This document shows, piece after piece, positions 1 through 11,472 of a stretch of 64,000 nucleotides of DNA. Both the position numbers and the translations under genes were made by a program. Every line of letters starts with the position of its first letter. Positions within the stretch are counted from its first letter, which is position 1. The notes beneath the pieces are model-generated. The model did not search any database. It was not told where the DNA came from and was given only the letters and a program-made list of their open reading frames with translations. The stretch is from Phlebopus portentosus (lineage: Eukaryota > Basidiomycota > Agaricomycetes > Boletales > Boletinellaceae). The stretch spans positions 124,001 to 188,000 of the forward strand of contig JAYXKI010000019.1 of NCBI GenBank assembly GCA_037892935.1. Reading direction: 5' to 3'.

Positions 1-24
1 TGCTACTATTAGTTTTCGTTGCAG

Positions 25-3000
25 TTATTCGCGCCGAAGGCTTACACTGGCAATCCTCTTTGCATAGTAAAGTCCCAGATCCTTATGCAGAAGGTAAGCT
101 GGGCAATGTCGAGAGAAGGACGCGGACGATCAAGAAAAGCCTATCTCCTGTATGGGATGAATCCTTCTTATTGTGGGTATTCAAAGCGAACTCCAGACCA
201 TATGTACTAAGGAGATATGCAGTTCTTCCTCGGATACTTTTTCCACCTTGACGATCCAGGTCAAGCACAGATCTGACTGGTCTAGAGATCCCTGCATTGG
301 TCATGTCGAGATCAAGCTCATCGATCTTCTCGCAAAATGTACCCTGGGGCTAGGACATGGTACTGTTCCGCCAACAAATACAATATATATATGCCTATCT
401 TCTTACCGGACCACTTTCCTAGCTACTCTTTACCTTTCATCGAGCGAGAATGGAGCAGTAGTGTCGACAGGGAGAATTATATTACACCTTGACGTCGTCG
501 ATGAGATGATGGGTGTCGATATCAGCCTTGCGATGGCCTGGGAGGACATTCGTCACGGTAAAATTATGCGCTACGCTGGAGCTTCCGATGTCACACAATC
601 GATTGGGGGTAATAAGGGGGACCTATACCAAGCCCTCGCGGCACTGATAGGAAAACTCGACGCCTTTCGACAAGCCATGGATATATTGTCTGAGGTGAGT
701 GCTCGTGATAGATTAGACATCTTTATTTCTGACACTGCCAAGATCCATCCATTGCTTACTGTAGCATGGCGGCTAGTTTCGGGGTTATGCTCAGTGCGTC
801 CTCTATTGCAATATTGATGAAGGGTATTGAAACAGGGCTATTAGGCGTTCCAGAAAGTGTGCGAGACAGACCGGAGGATCGCTGATCTTGTCCGCAAGAT
901 GGATGACGCTTTTGCCTTCGTCCACGATGTTCAGGCGCTCCCACATAAGGCAGTCAGTCTTCAACAGACCATCACCGGGCTCCTTAAACAAACTATTGAA
1001 TGCTGTCTCTTCGTGTCTGGATACGCAAAGCGAAGCTTCTTCGGTGCGTGTTCCTGCTCAAACATTCATTCATTTTCTGAAATGTTTTGGCCAGGAAGGA
1101 TGCTTGATATCAGTAGTAACGAGAAGATCGACGAGTTTGAACGTTCCTTGGCAGACCTCAAGCAGCATATTGAGTCTGGAGTGATCCTGCAGACCGCCGT
1201 CGTTTCTATGAGGATACCGGGAACGATCAAAGACCTTGGTCTGTCTTGTTTTCTGGTTTAGTTCACGATGCTGGCTCTCACACGCTTACCAGAACTGCGT
1301 CAGCGACTCAATCCGAGTCTTTCGGATGGGTTCAGTCGACCCACTTGCCTTCCCGACACTCGCACTGAAATAAGGAGGAGGATACTGGAGTGGGCGTTTG
1401 CGGACTCCGGGCAGAACATCTTTTGGCTGCACGGTGTTGCCGGCTCCGGCAAGAGCACCATTAGTACGACAATCGCGCAGGAACTCCGAGACATGTCGCG
1501 ACTCGGAGCTTTTCTGTTCTTTGAGCGGGGAAAAAGCGAGCCGTCGTCGGTCATTCGAACAATTGCCTACAAGCTCGCACTCTTCGATTCGTCTATCGGA
1601 GAGCGCATTCTGGAAAACGTCAACAAAGACAAAGATATTTTCTCGGCGCTTTCGGAGGACCAGTTTACGAAGCTACTATTACGGCCGCTCAGCGAAATGT
1701 CGACGGAGGGGCCGATATTTATCGTACTTGACGCGCTAGATGAATGTGGAATAACTGAAAGCCGTCTCATGCTGATGCAGCTCTTCCGCAACGGCTTCTC
1801 GAGACTGCCCAAAAATTTCCGTTTCCTCATAACGAGTCGTCGCGAGGCAGACATTGATAGGATCCTTTCTTCGCAACCAGAGAGCATGGTAGCAAAGGAG
1901 CTGGATTATACGTCGTCGACTCCTATCTCCGGATTGAGATGCAGACTCACGTCAGGGAGCAGGTCGATATTCCGGAAGATTGGCCATGGGACGAGAACAC
2001 TATGCAGCTTGGAAAGGCCGCGGGAGGGCTTTTCATCTGGGCTTCCACGACTGTAAAGATGGTCAGAAACAGCGACGGCCCCTTCTACCACCTCGATTGC
2101 CTGGTATCGGACTCGAAGTCAGTCTCTGGCTTTGGCCTGGACGAGTTATATGGGACTGTGCTCTGTGATTCAGGAATTCTATGGGAGGGTGAACGATCGA
2201 GAGAGCGGTTCAGGAAGGTGCTGGCGTTACTTCTGTTGAGCAAGGTGCCTATCTCAAACGGAATGATAGACGGCCTTCTCGGTTTTCGACCACACGAAAG
2301 TTGTATTCTCATTTCGTCGAAACTTCAGAGTCTGGTTTCATACACGATCGAAGGACCCGTCAGCCTGTTCCACGCATCGTTTTTTTCAGACTATCTCACA
2401 TAGTCCAAACACCCAAGCGAACCATGATTCATTGATGTCCTTGATGCAAAACAACTCATTGTTGAGCGGTGCTTTTGCATAATGGAGAACGCGTTACATT
2501 TGAACATGTGCAATCTCGAGACGTCGTTCGCCCGCAACGACGATGTTCCTCGCATTGTGGAGCACGTTAAAGAGTGCATTCCATCGCATCTGGAATATGC
2601 ATGCATCCATTGGGCTCAGCATCTCTGCGAAGTACCTTATTCTCCCAAGCTGCTCAACAAAGTGTCGGACTTTGCCTATAAACGTTTCTTGTTTTGGTTC
2701 GAGGTGTTGAGTTTAATCAAATGTTCGGTCGTGTTGCGAGCCATGCTCTTCTCCAAGTCGCCATGTGGATCGAGGTATGAATCTGTCACTGACGTTTTCT
2801 GCACTCTGGTTTAACTGCTGTACAGTCCACCGAAACCGACGTCGTGTCATTCCTACAGGATGCCAATGAAGTTGCAACGATGTTTGCTATGCCGGTTATG
2901 GAGAGCACCCCACACATGTACGTGACGATGATTCCGTTTTCGAAGGATGAGTCCATGGTGTCAGCTCATTACTCGACGCAGATGTCGTCTGTTCCATCAC

Positions 3001-4897
3001 CGTCTCACCGGATGGAAGGCTCATCGCTTCTGCTTCTTGGGATCACACCATTAAGGTTTGGGACTTTCACAGTGGAGAAGAAATTATAACTTTAGCGGAT
3101 AACTCGCGAAGTGTTAGCTTCTTTCCAGATGGAAGACGTCTTGCATCAGTTTCGCGGGATGGAACTTTGAGGATTTGGGATGTGCAGACCGGTGAAGTGA
3201 TTCTGGGCACTCTTCAAGTACAAGGTTACATATTGTCGGTAGCCATATCACCTGATGGAACGAGGGTTGCTTCGGGACACTGGGACGGAGAGATTGTACT
3301 TTGGGACATGTCGGGCGGGACGAAGTTGTCACGATTTGACGCCGCGCCTTGTCTATTGCCTTTTCTCCTGACGGCTCGCTCCTTGCCTCTGGATCGTCGA
3401 ACGGTTCGCCAAGAATCTGGGAAATCGACAGCGGGGAGGCGGCCTTCAGAATCCATGCTTGTACCAACGGGTGTCACTTGGTTTCATTTACACCGGACTG
3501 CAAGTATATTGTGTCCTCCTGCGAGAAACGGATACATGAAGTGGAAAGCGGGAGCGTTGCGTTCGTTTTCGATAAATTCAGAGCATCTTCGTGTTTATCT
3601 TGCGGCACACGCGCCGTCGTCGATTGCAGGGTCGGCAATGGTTTTTCGGTCTTGGATTTGACTAATGGAAAGGTAGTTTCTGGTCCTTTCGAGGGTCACA
3701 CGGATGATGTCTGGTCTGTCGCCATTACGCCTGATGGACGACATATCATCTCCGGTTCCTTTGACGGAACCGTCAGAATCTGGGACGCCGCTGCCGCGAA
3801 CAACGAGTCGAAGACGTTTGTGGGGTCTTGAAGATATCCGTGATATCAGGATCTCTGACGATGGAAGTCTCGTTGCATCTGCTTCTCAGCTTCTGGCTCA
3901 ATCAGCGTCTGGGATGTTGCGATCGGTCAACTGGCTTTCAGCCCCGTAAAAGAACCTCGCTCGATTTGCTGCGTAGCTATATCGCCAGACAACGCTATGA
4001 TTGCATCCGGGGATAAAGATGGAGCACTCGATGTATGGGAAATGGAGACGGGTCAACTCATCGTCGGTCCGCTCGACGTATTTACGGACGAAGCCGCCTC
4101 GTTCGACGTATTTACTAACGAAGTCACCTCGCTCGAATTCTCTTCCGATAGAAGCCGCCATTGCATCGGGTTCTAGAAATGGCAACATTACAGTCTGGAA
4201 CACTACAACCTGGGAGGTCATATCCGAACTTTCAACCGAGCACACGGATCGTGTCGACACCATCCGCTTTTCACCTGATAGCACCCAAATCGCCTTTGAG
4301 TCATCGCTTGACAGAGATACCGTCGTCGTTAGTATACTGGACGTGGAAGAAGGCCATCTCGTTGCCGGCCCTTTTAAACTACCTGGCGCTGCGAGTTCAC
4401 TCGTGTTCACTTTAGATGGACTGTACCGTGTCGCGGCCGGGAACAAATATGACAGCTATATATCGGTCCGAAAATTGTTGGATGCGGACGGCGCACATTC
4501 GACATGCGACCCGCTCGTACTCCGTTGCTCTGAGGGAATTAGAAGCGGCCGCTCGCTTGCCTCCTCTCGTAACGGCTCGCGAATCATTTCATGCCTTGGC
4601 GTAGATACAGTTAGAGTGCGGGATGTGTCGGACCTTCTTTCCAAGCGTTGCAAAGACGGCGCGAATTCCCTTTCAGACCGGACATTGGATGGCGGGTGGA
4701 TAGTGGCTCAAAACGATAACGAAGAACGGGATCTGCTTATGTGGGTTCCCCATGTCTTTCGACGGACACTCTGCCAACCCAGAAATACGGCCGATCTTAA
4801 CTGCAATTTTTTCACCAAGCTTGACTTCCTTGGCGCAGCTCTTGGGGACCGGTGGTCGGAGTGCTTCGTGCCGTCGCCCCGAGGAGCTCTGGCATGA
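25..4897 (+). pseudogene. C2-NACHT-WD40 NLR-type gene, copy A (decayed; 5' end outside window)
   Basis: This is a fungal NLR-like STAND protein gene, the kind linked to allorecognition or immunity. An intron ends at base 24 and the first visible exon (25-174) encodes a C2-like segment with DPYAEG and SPVWDESF. An intron follows at about 175-220. The NACHT part has Walker A GVAGSGKST (1433-1459) and Walker B IVLDALDECG (about 1720-1750). WD40 blades begin near 2970 and run to 4897, with repeated GHxDxVWSVAxxPDGR and VRIWD signatures. It is broken. Compared with the paralogue at 49387-54352 it lacks one base near 840, so the CETDRR region changes frame. It also lacks about 22 bases near 1912, shifting frame between NACHT and the following helical region. 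Further frame changes occur in the WD40 part (about 3340, 3830). Some apparent breaks could be introns, but the indels against the paralogue make a pseudogene likely. The true start lies upstream of the window. Confidence 0.8.
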
Positions 4898-5674
4898 AGT
4901 CTAGCATTATTGCCTTCCTGCATCTCATACCTTCACACCCTTGCCAATCAATATGAATGTATGCAAGTTAACAAATGTAAACTACTACGGGTGTGTGCAA
5001 ATAAACGAACTGTGGTTTGGTTCCTCACCTTCAACAAACACTGGCAATATTACCACTTCAGATATTCGACAGAAACTGCCAAGTCTAGCGTGACTTATCA
5101 GCCGGTACTAAGGGAGAATGACATCAATCGTTCATAATGTTATTCGATTTCATGGCAAACTTTGCAGAGATCATAGTATCCACTAGCTGCGGTAAACAAA
5201 TCGCATATTCGATACAACATAAACTCCTCCCCAAGTCATCAGAAGGCTAACACTGACTTGGGAATTCTACGCCGCTGTGCGTACGCTCCGAGCGTACGCC
5301 TCCTAACTGGTCGGTTTCACTTCTATTTCAAGTCCACAGATATATATGGCGGCCATCCAGTGATAGCATGGGAGTATGCCCTCTCTAGAAGGCAGAGAAT
5401 GCTGACTCTGAAAAGCCTTAGAACGGTGATAGCGTTACCTTTGTCGAGCGTGAGGCGGTGCTACATCCCGGCAGATATGACGGGCAGGTAGCTAGATGTT
5501 ACATGAATGCAGATTTATCTGTTGTCAGCTCTGCATGCTTCCGTCGAGTAAGGGATACCAGAAAGCTACTATCATCAACTTTGAACGTCGGCCAGAACCA
5601 GACTTGATGCGCCAAGTCTCCTCATCTTCATGTATATCTGTCAACCACGCCCAAATCAGATCCCAAACCTTTTC
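4898..5674. other. Intergenic, no supported gene
   Basis: Only short, unconvincing reading frames occur here. No conserved motif, RNA gene or repeat was recognised. Confidence 0.5.
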
Positions 5675-5920
5675 TCAAGTACTCCGCAATCACTCAGCAA
5701 AGAACAATTTCGGCTTCTCATACGCGTTCCCCAGTCCTTCCTTCGTCACAATAAATACATTCTGAGTCTTATAATCACTCCCTCGCATAGCTTGATCGAT
5801 CTTCTCATCACTTTTCTCGTCAACAAGAATGGACCATTATGTTACGCCGGGAGTTTTGAGAATGTCTACGGGGACAGAGATACCGTAGTCCTGTAGAAGG
5901 CGCTCATCTCGAAAACGTCG
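5675..5920 (-). pseudogene. Coding remnant of unknown gene
   Basis: Read on the minus strand, this stretch gives a protein-like frame containing LQDYGISVPVDILKTPGV, then an in-frame TAA (5837-5839). After the stop it continues as WSILVDEKSDEKIDQAM and FIVTKEGLGNAYEKP and ends at a TGA at 5690-5692. The composition and phrase structure look like a real protein rather than a chance frame. The internal stop and the lack of recognisable flanking exons suggest a decayed gene fragment. An unrecognised intron over the stop is possible. No function is assigned. Confidence 0.35.
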
Positions 5921-6027
5921 TCGTGCTACCTACGTGCATATTGTCATAGGTGAGAAGAGGAAGAGTGAGAGATATGTTGTCGTAAGGCTTATGCTCTGAT
6001 TGGCCCATCCTCGCTTTACCGTGATGT

Positions 6028-6537
6028 TCAACCCGAACTCAGACGTGTTCTGCAACATTCCCTCTCGGCCACTACAAAATCCTGCCAAACCAGTCCCCTA
6101 ACTCCGGCAAATACGAGCCAATGACGAGCCGAACTACTTAATCGACATTCATCTGCGACCAGTCGGGTAGCGACATCATCAAACTTGTGAGCTGTTTTTA
6201 CATATGACCAGCACGAATTTGCATCTTCTTCAAGGGACACATCCCACTGCAGTAACCTACCGTTGGGCAGACTCGACGTCACAAAGAATAGGTGATGGTG
6301 ACGCGAAGAGATGAGTATCTCGGACAACGATGTTCTCCCCGTACCCGTGGATTCGCTGATGACTCGGAGACGGGAGTATACGAGCGGAGCAAGAGCGCAA
6401 CCGAGCGAAATGACCTGTTGTCGACTATCGAGAGATGAGTTCCTGTAAGGATGAAGAGAGGGGGACTTACCACGTTGACCCTCCTGCCAGAAAATGATAC
6501 ACAGAAGACAAAAGTATAGATGGTCTGTTCTTAGTAA
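6028..6537 (-). pseudogene. Possible truncated coding remnant abutting the MITE
   Basis: An open minus-strand frame runs from the MITE edge to 6028 and includes RLLQWDVSLEEDA. In another minus-strand frame, about 6365-6475 encodes SIVDNRSFRSVALLLRSY, closely resembling STVDNRTFARSDALLRRS from 13785-13875. The shared segment suggests the remains of a dispersed gene or repeat family. The family is not recognised. The reading frame to which the segment belongs is unclear, and the MITE insertion at 6538 may have removed its 5' part. Confidence 0.3.
6365..6475 (-). repeat. Dispersed segment shared with 13785-13875
   Basis: The minus-strand reading (SIVDNRSFRSVALLLRSY) and the nucleotide order (segments matching gagcgaa-tg-cctgttgtc) resemble the segment at 13785-13875. 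Similarity is partial with several substitutions, so this is an old duplication. The origin is unknown. Confidence 0.45.
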
Positions 6538-6897
6538 CACAGGGGGCAGAACCTTATTTTATAGCCTCAGAAATTTGATCCAGAATAGGAATGTAGAATA
6601 AAATCTTTTGAAACCTATTTTTAATCATAAAGAATTCCCGACGGATCCGCCTTTCTGGTTCTGTGTGACAAAAATCAAAGAAGTTGTGAGTGACAATACA
6701 TATGAAAAAGGCAGTAAAAACTTATAATTCTTGATGCTTAAAATACAGGAATTAGAAAATGATCTTTTGAATCCTATTTTCGCATTTCAAATATTTCTAA
6801 TTCTTTATGATTAAAAATGGGTTTCAAAAGATTTTATTCTATATTCCTATTCTGGATCAAATTTCTGAGGCTATAAAATAAGGTTCTGCCCCCTGTG
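6538..6897. mobile_element. 360-bp MITE with ~100-bp terminal inverted repeats, TAA target duplication
   Basis: Bases 6538 to about 6637 are the reverse complement of about 6799-6897 with only a few mismatches. The ends read CACAGGGGGCAGAACC. The centre (about 6640-6798) encodes nothing. The element is flanked by TAA on the left (6535-6537). On the right the TAA is interrupted by the adjacent Tc1-like element: TA at 6898-6899, with the rest of the ancestral site reading TA-AGTGAC at 11352 onwards. A three-base TAA duplication is the habit of the PIF/Harbinger superfamily, so this is probably a non-autonomous Harbinger-type MITE. No transposase for it is visible in the window. Confidence 0.85.
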
Positions 6898-6899
6898 TA

Positions 6900-6930
6900 A
6901 GGTAGGGAAAGTATAAACTCGACTAGCTGT
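6900..6930 (+). repeat. Left terminal inverted repeat of Tc1-like element
   Basis: These 31 bases match the reverse complement of 11321-11351 exactly. The preceding TA (6898-6899) is one copy of the target-site duplication. Confidence 0.93.
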
Positions 6931-7069
6931 CACATGTGACTGATGACCCTGATGGTCCCTGAGCTAACCTAATTAGGAAGGACCCTAGTGGCAAAAATCT
7001 CGGTGAGAGGTGCGGGTGAGAGGTGCTTTTTTGCTTTAGGTGGTACATGTATATAAACTATATAACATA

Positions 7070-10000
7070 TCAAATTCCATAAGCCATCAGATCATTCAAT
7101 ATACTTTGTGGAATAATTCTATGCCCATGGTATCTCTTATTTGCCCACTGTGCTTGTGAACCAGACAATCCTTTCTGGTAACAATTCATAAATCGTGCCG
7201 ATCGATCTGCAAACCTATTTTGATCACTTAAGTAATATGCTCAGATATGTTAAGAAAAGACACTTGCCTTCGAAAACATTCCAGGGAAATGGAATCAAGA
7301 CAGATTTTGATATTTTGTTGCATCTGTTGTTCATTATGAGGATGAATCATCATTCGGTAATGATATTTGGCCATTCCCCAGCACTGTTCAATGAAATTTA
7401 ATTCACAATGAAATTTGGGATAAAAAATAGCCTTGTGACCACGTGACTCTATGAGCTCTTCAAGAGATGACTTTTGATTCCGAAAATCTGGCTGGTTAAA
7501 AAGAATTCAGCGGCAGCAGCAGTGGGCAGAAAGACTTGTATCTTGACATTTAAAGCCTTTGCACTCTGCAGAAAGGTGTTTTGCCATTATACCACGTTCT
7601 TCCAGAATTTGAGCCATTCCTTTGAATTGATTTGGATGGGAAGGATGATTGGTGGGAAAGTAGAGAGGCTGAGGTGATCCATTAGGAAGAACTCCAGGCC
7701 GCATACCCGGTGCTGGAGGAGCCTTTTTGTTCTTCCATGGGCCTGGGTTTTTAGGCATGTGACGTGCAGAGAGAGCATCTATTGCCCTTTTTGAATGGAT
7801 AGTTGCATTGTCAAAGGCAAAGAGTGCTGTGCAGCTCGGAAAACGGTCTTCAAAAATATCAACTGCATTTCGAACTTGCTTTTCAATGTCTTCATGTCCA
7901 AAGTACCCCTCTCTGTTTTTTCCAGCTTTGAAAAACACTCGGGCCTCACGAGAACTGAAAATAAATTGAGTAATAATTTTCGTGAGAATGAACTGTACAC
8001 ATACCCATCAGCGGACCTCAACCAGCCAGCTTCTGGTGTACAGAAGTCAGAAACCATGATTGATGTGCCTTCTCCTTTGAGCCGCGGTTTTGGTAGGTCA
8101 CTACTATGCACCCATTTTGTTTTTCTCTGATCATTTGCATAGAATGTTGATTCATCATGAGTGACGAGAACAACTTGAGAATGTGTCATAGTTGCATTTG
8201 AGTTGGCTCCGTCAAGATGCATGTCCTTCTCATACTCCGCCCACAGTGGCAGAAACTGCTCCTGTCTGTATTTGACCACGTCTTCTCTTTCATGTCCATC
8301 AATATACATTCCTGATGGGGTTCTCCCATAACGGTACCCCATGCAATTCAGCCATTTCCGTGCAGTCTGAAGGGTGATGGGCTTCTTTCGGTTCAAGCGG
8401 GTCATTACTTCTGGTAAGTTGAGATAGTCGAGCACGTCCTGGGCACTTAAGAATTCCTTCCCAAGGCTTTGCAAGTGAGCCTGTATCTCACCACGAAAAT
8501 CTTCATCTGCAATAATTGGTGTCTTCCAGGTTCCGTAGAGATTTACTGGAAGGTATGTATGGTCCTCAAGGTGACGTCGTGACCACATCCGTACAAGTCG
8601 TGCCAAATAGTCCCCACGTCCTGCTATCACACTTGCCGCCACTATGGAGGCCTCTACCCAGCCAAGATCCTTGTCCTCCACATACAGCCGTAAAAAAGCA
8701 AGCATGCAGGTTATCCGAGTCCGAAAAAAGAGATCAATTGTTTTGGACCTTGAAATGCAATCCAGCCGCCAGATTGCCTCTCCAAGTTCCAGGTCATCTT
8801 TTGCAGGAGGGCGGAATCTCATATCAACATCACCGGTACTACCTGGATCAATGAATGGTAGTGGCAAGTTCAGTGCCCTTTCAGGGTATACAGCGGGCTC
8901 CAGTGTAATGGCAGAATGTGAGCCACCAGGAAATGAGAGACGTGGTGGAGGGATGTCGGATGGGATCTGGTTCCAAAAAGTACGTGTTTCATTTGTTTGT
9001 TGGGCACTGACGCCTCCAGACAATGAGGTGCATGCTTCTCCTATTCCACTCCTCATCTGTTGAGATCCAAAATCAGGTCCTCCATGCCTACATTCTCCAA
9101 TGACATCCACCGATGCCTCATTCTGCCAGGTACCGGTCACAGCATCATCATCGACAATGACATCCTTAAGCATGTCCATATCAAGTGCGACGTCGAATGC
9201 ATGCATACCCGTGGACGAAGACTGATCAAATATGATGTTCTCCGCAATTCCATGACGGTCGTCCTTCTCGCTGGTGGCACCGGTGAGTACGCGCGTACCC
9301 GTGGACGAAGACTGATCGAACATGATGTTCTCCGCAATTCCATGACAGTCGTCCTTCTCGCTGGCCTGGGCATGGAGTGTACGCGTAACCGTGGACGAAG
9401 ATTGATCGAACATGATGTTCTCCGCAATTCCATGACGGTCGTCCTTCTCGCTGACGGCACCGGTGAGTACGCGCGTACCCGTGGACGAAGACTGATCGAA
9501 CATGATGTTCTCCGCAATTCCATGACAGTCGTCCTTCTCGCTGGCCCGGGCATGGAGTGTACGCGTAACCGTGGACGAAGATTGATCGAACATGATGTTC
9601 TCCGCAATTCCATGACAGTCGTCCTTCTCGCTGGCGGCACCGGTGAGTACGCGCGTACCCGTGGACGAAGACTGATCGAACATGATGTTCTCCGCAATTC
9701 CATAACAGTCGTCCTTCTCGCTGGTGGCACCGGTGAGTACGCGCGTACCCGTGGACGAAGATTGATCGAACATGATGTTCTCCGCAATTCCATGACAGTC
9801 GTCCTTCTCGCTGGCCCGGGCATGGAGTGTACGCGTAACCGTGGACGACGTCTGATCAAACGTGATGTTCTCCGCAATTCCATGACCATCAGTCTCCAGT
9901 GTCTCTCCCTGTCGAACTCCAGATGCGGCACCATGGATAACAACTTCCTCGAGCATGTCCATATCAAGTGCGACATCGAATGCACACGCACTCGCAGATG

Positions 10001-10934
10001 ACGTCTGGCCCACTATGATGTTCTTTGCAAGTGCGTGGCTCTCGCAAGCAACCAACTTATCTGGAGCAGAAACAACTCCTTCATCACCATCAGCAGTGCT
10101 GGCAACGCGAGCGGGCACAGTGGAAGCCTGAAGTGACTTTTCGAGGTTAGCAATAGCATTGCTGCGGGGAAGCAATGCCACTTGAATGTGCTCTGGAACC
10201 AGAACACCTTGTTGAATTAGGTGGAAGGCATGAATCTGAGCACGCAGGGCAGCAACTTGCTCTTCCGTGAAGCCAACAGGTGAGGGAGGTGATTGCTCAG
10301 TGGTGCGTGCTGCATTTGTCGAGCTGTTTTGTTCATGCTTAACTTGTCTGACTTCTTCTGGCTCCGAATCACTGTCTACAAGATTGATCACTTCGACTTC
10401 CTTGGATCCACTGTTGTGGGTCTCAGAATTCGAGTCTGCAATGAAGAAAAAAAGTTGTTGCGCACTATTTTGGAGCCTGCTTAAAAAACTGCCGTATGTC
10501 TGGAATTCCTTCATTGCGCAACTTGGTTGTCTCTTTGGTGACCTTGGCCCTATGAAAACGCTGGGTACGTGGTGCTTGCTTTGAGGGAATGGTACTGTAT
10601 TTAACAGGTCTAGGACGAGCTTTCAACCGTGCAAGCCAGTCCTTCAGGCCATTCTGAAGTCTTTCAAAGAGGTCTCCTGCCTGCGAGGTAAACTCTTCAT
10701 TCTCCAAATCTCTATCATTGTCACTATCTGTCATTGTAGCAGATGCAATTGAAACTTCATCTGAGCTGCGAGTTTCAAAATCTGCTTCACTGTTCTCATC
10801 CGAGACAGCAATGAGCATAAGTGCCTGATCATATGTCAGAAAATTTTTATACTAATTCATGATGCCCTCACAGTCTCTCTGCTCTTCTTAAGATTGTCTG
10901 TTCTTGCTTTATCCTTCTTTGAACGGCGGCCCAT
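7070..10934 (-). pseudogene. Tc1/mariner-like DDE transposase, five exons, one in-frame nonsense codon
   Basis: The reconstructed exons are 10934-10872, 10824-10466, 10410-8005, 7954-7268 and 7214-7070 (introns 47, 55, 50 and 53 bp). They sum to 3,660 bases, exactly 1,220 codons. The protein starts MGRRSKKDKART and has an acidic, repeat-rich N-terminal half and a C-terminal DDE domain. Its motifs are THDESTFYAND (near 8145), FAFDNATIHS (near 7810), HCELNFIEQCWG (about 7375-7405) and KRYHGHR near the end. The last intron has a GC donor (gcaagt at 7267). An in-frame TGA at 7509-7507 lies between the second Asp and the catalytic Glu, so it removes the Glu. It follows CGC and fits a CGA-to-TGA change at a CpG. 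The 10465 donor/10411 acceptor junction is chosen because it keeps frame and size; it is the least certain. Host role: none, mobile-element enzyme. Confidence 0.85.
9211..9900 (-). repeat. In-frame 90-bp tandem minisatellite (about 8 units) inside the transposase gene
   Basis: The phrase ttctccgcaattcca recurs at exact 90-base steps from about 9237 to 9867. Each unit encodes 30 residues, of the form HGIAENIMFDQSSST followed by a variable half. Two unit types alternate (TGTRVLTGA versus TVTRTLHAR), so the higher-order period is about 180 bp. Flanking copies of AFDVALDMDMLEEV near 9160-9200 and 9940-9990 suggest the array grew inside a larger duplication. Confidence 0.93.
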
Positions 10935-11320
10935 AGTGTTGTTATGATGGAAGACTGGAGGTACTGGCTAGTTATGCGGCTTAGTCACACAGATCTTCCT
11001 TCTATAAATGTATAATTATATAATAATATATATGACATAAGATTGTCTTGGCTGTGGCAAAAATGTTCGGTCAAAAATTCAAAACTTCACCAAACCCATT
11101 TAAAAATGCATTCTAAGCTGTTTTGTGAAAAAACATTTTTGTCCAAAATAAGATGGCCCAGGCTTAATATTTTGAGAATTTTAAAACATACAAATGTTGG
11201 CAATTACATCCTGGAGACATCTATGCAAACCAAATGTGAGTCTGTGTGACTTGGGAGTCAGAATAATGGGATTGTTGTTGCTTGCCAGATGAGGAAGGTC
11301 AGGGTCGCGCGACGCGCGTC

Positions 11321-11351
11321 ACAGCTAGTCGAGTTTATACTTTCCCTACCT
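11321..11351 (-). repeat. Right terminal inverted repeat of Tc1-like element
   Basis: This is the reverse complement of 6900-6930 with no mismatch. It is followed by TA (11352-11353), the second copy of the target duplication. Confidence 0.93.
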
Positions 11352-11472
11352 TAAGTGACTCTAAGTGTGGCTCTGTAACGCGATCATGTGACGTGTGACG
11401 TGAGATTGGCATTGTTCGTTCCACAACACGACCGCTCTATCATCAGCCACAACCACCACCTCGACGGTCAGC

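Larger units (their letters stand above)
6900..11351 (-). mobile_element. Tc1/mariner-like DNA transposon, complete ends, 4,452 bp
   Basis: The element has perfect 31-bp terminal inverted repeats (6900-6930 and 11321-11351, outer bases AGGTAGGGAAAG) and a TA duplication at 6898-6899 and 11352-11353. It contains one minus-strand spliced transposase gene whose DDE motifs fit a fungal Tc1/mariner-related group. The perfect TIRs suggest fairly recent movement, although the resident transposase has a nonsense codon and would need help in trans. The insertion lies in the TA of the MITE's 3' TAA duplication, giving a clear order of events: MITE first, then this element. Confidence 0.9.

Noticed and set aside
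9211..9900. Regular 90-bp repeats as a possible CRISPR array
   Set aside because: The repeats are contiguous without unique spacers, lie in a eukaryotic coding frame and vary in an alternating pattern.
9060..10001. Plus-strand 313-residue and other minus-frame open frames over the 90-bp repeats
   Set aside because: They are frame shadows of the tandem repeat. The period of 90 keeps several frames open, but only the transposase frame continues into conserved motifs on both sides.
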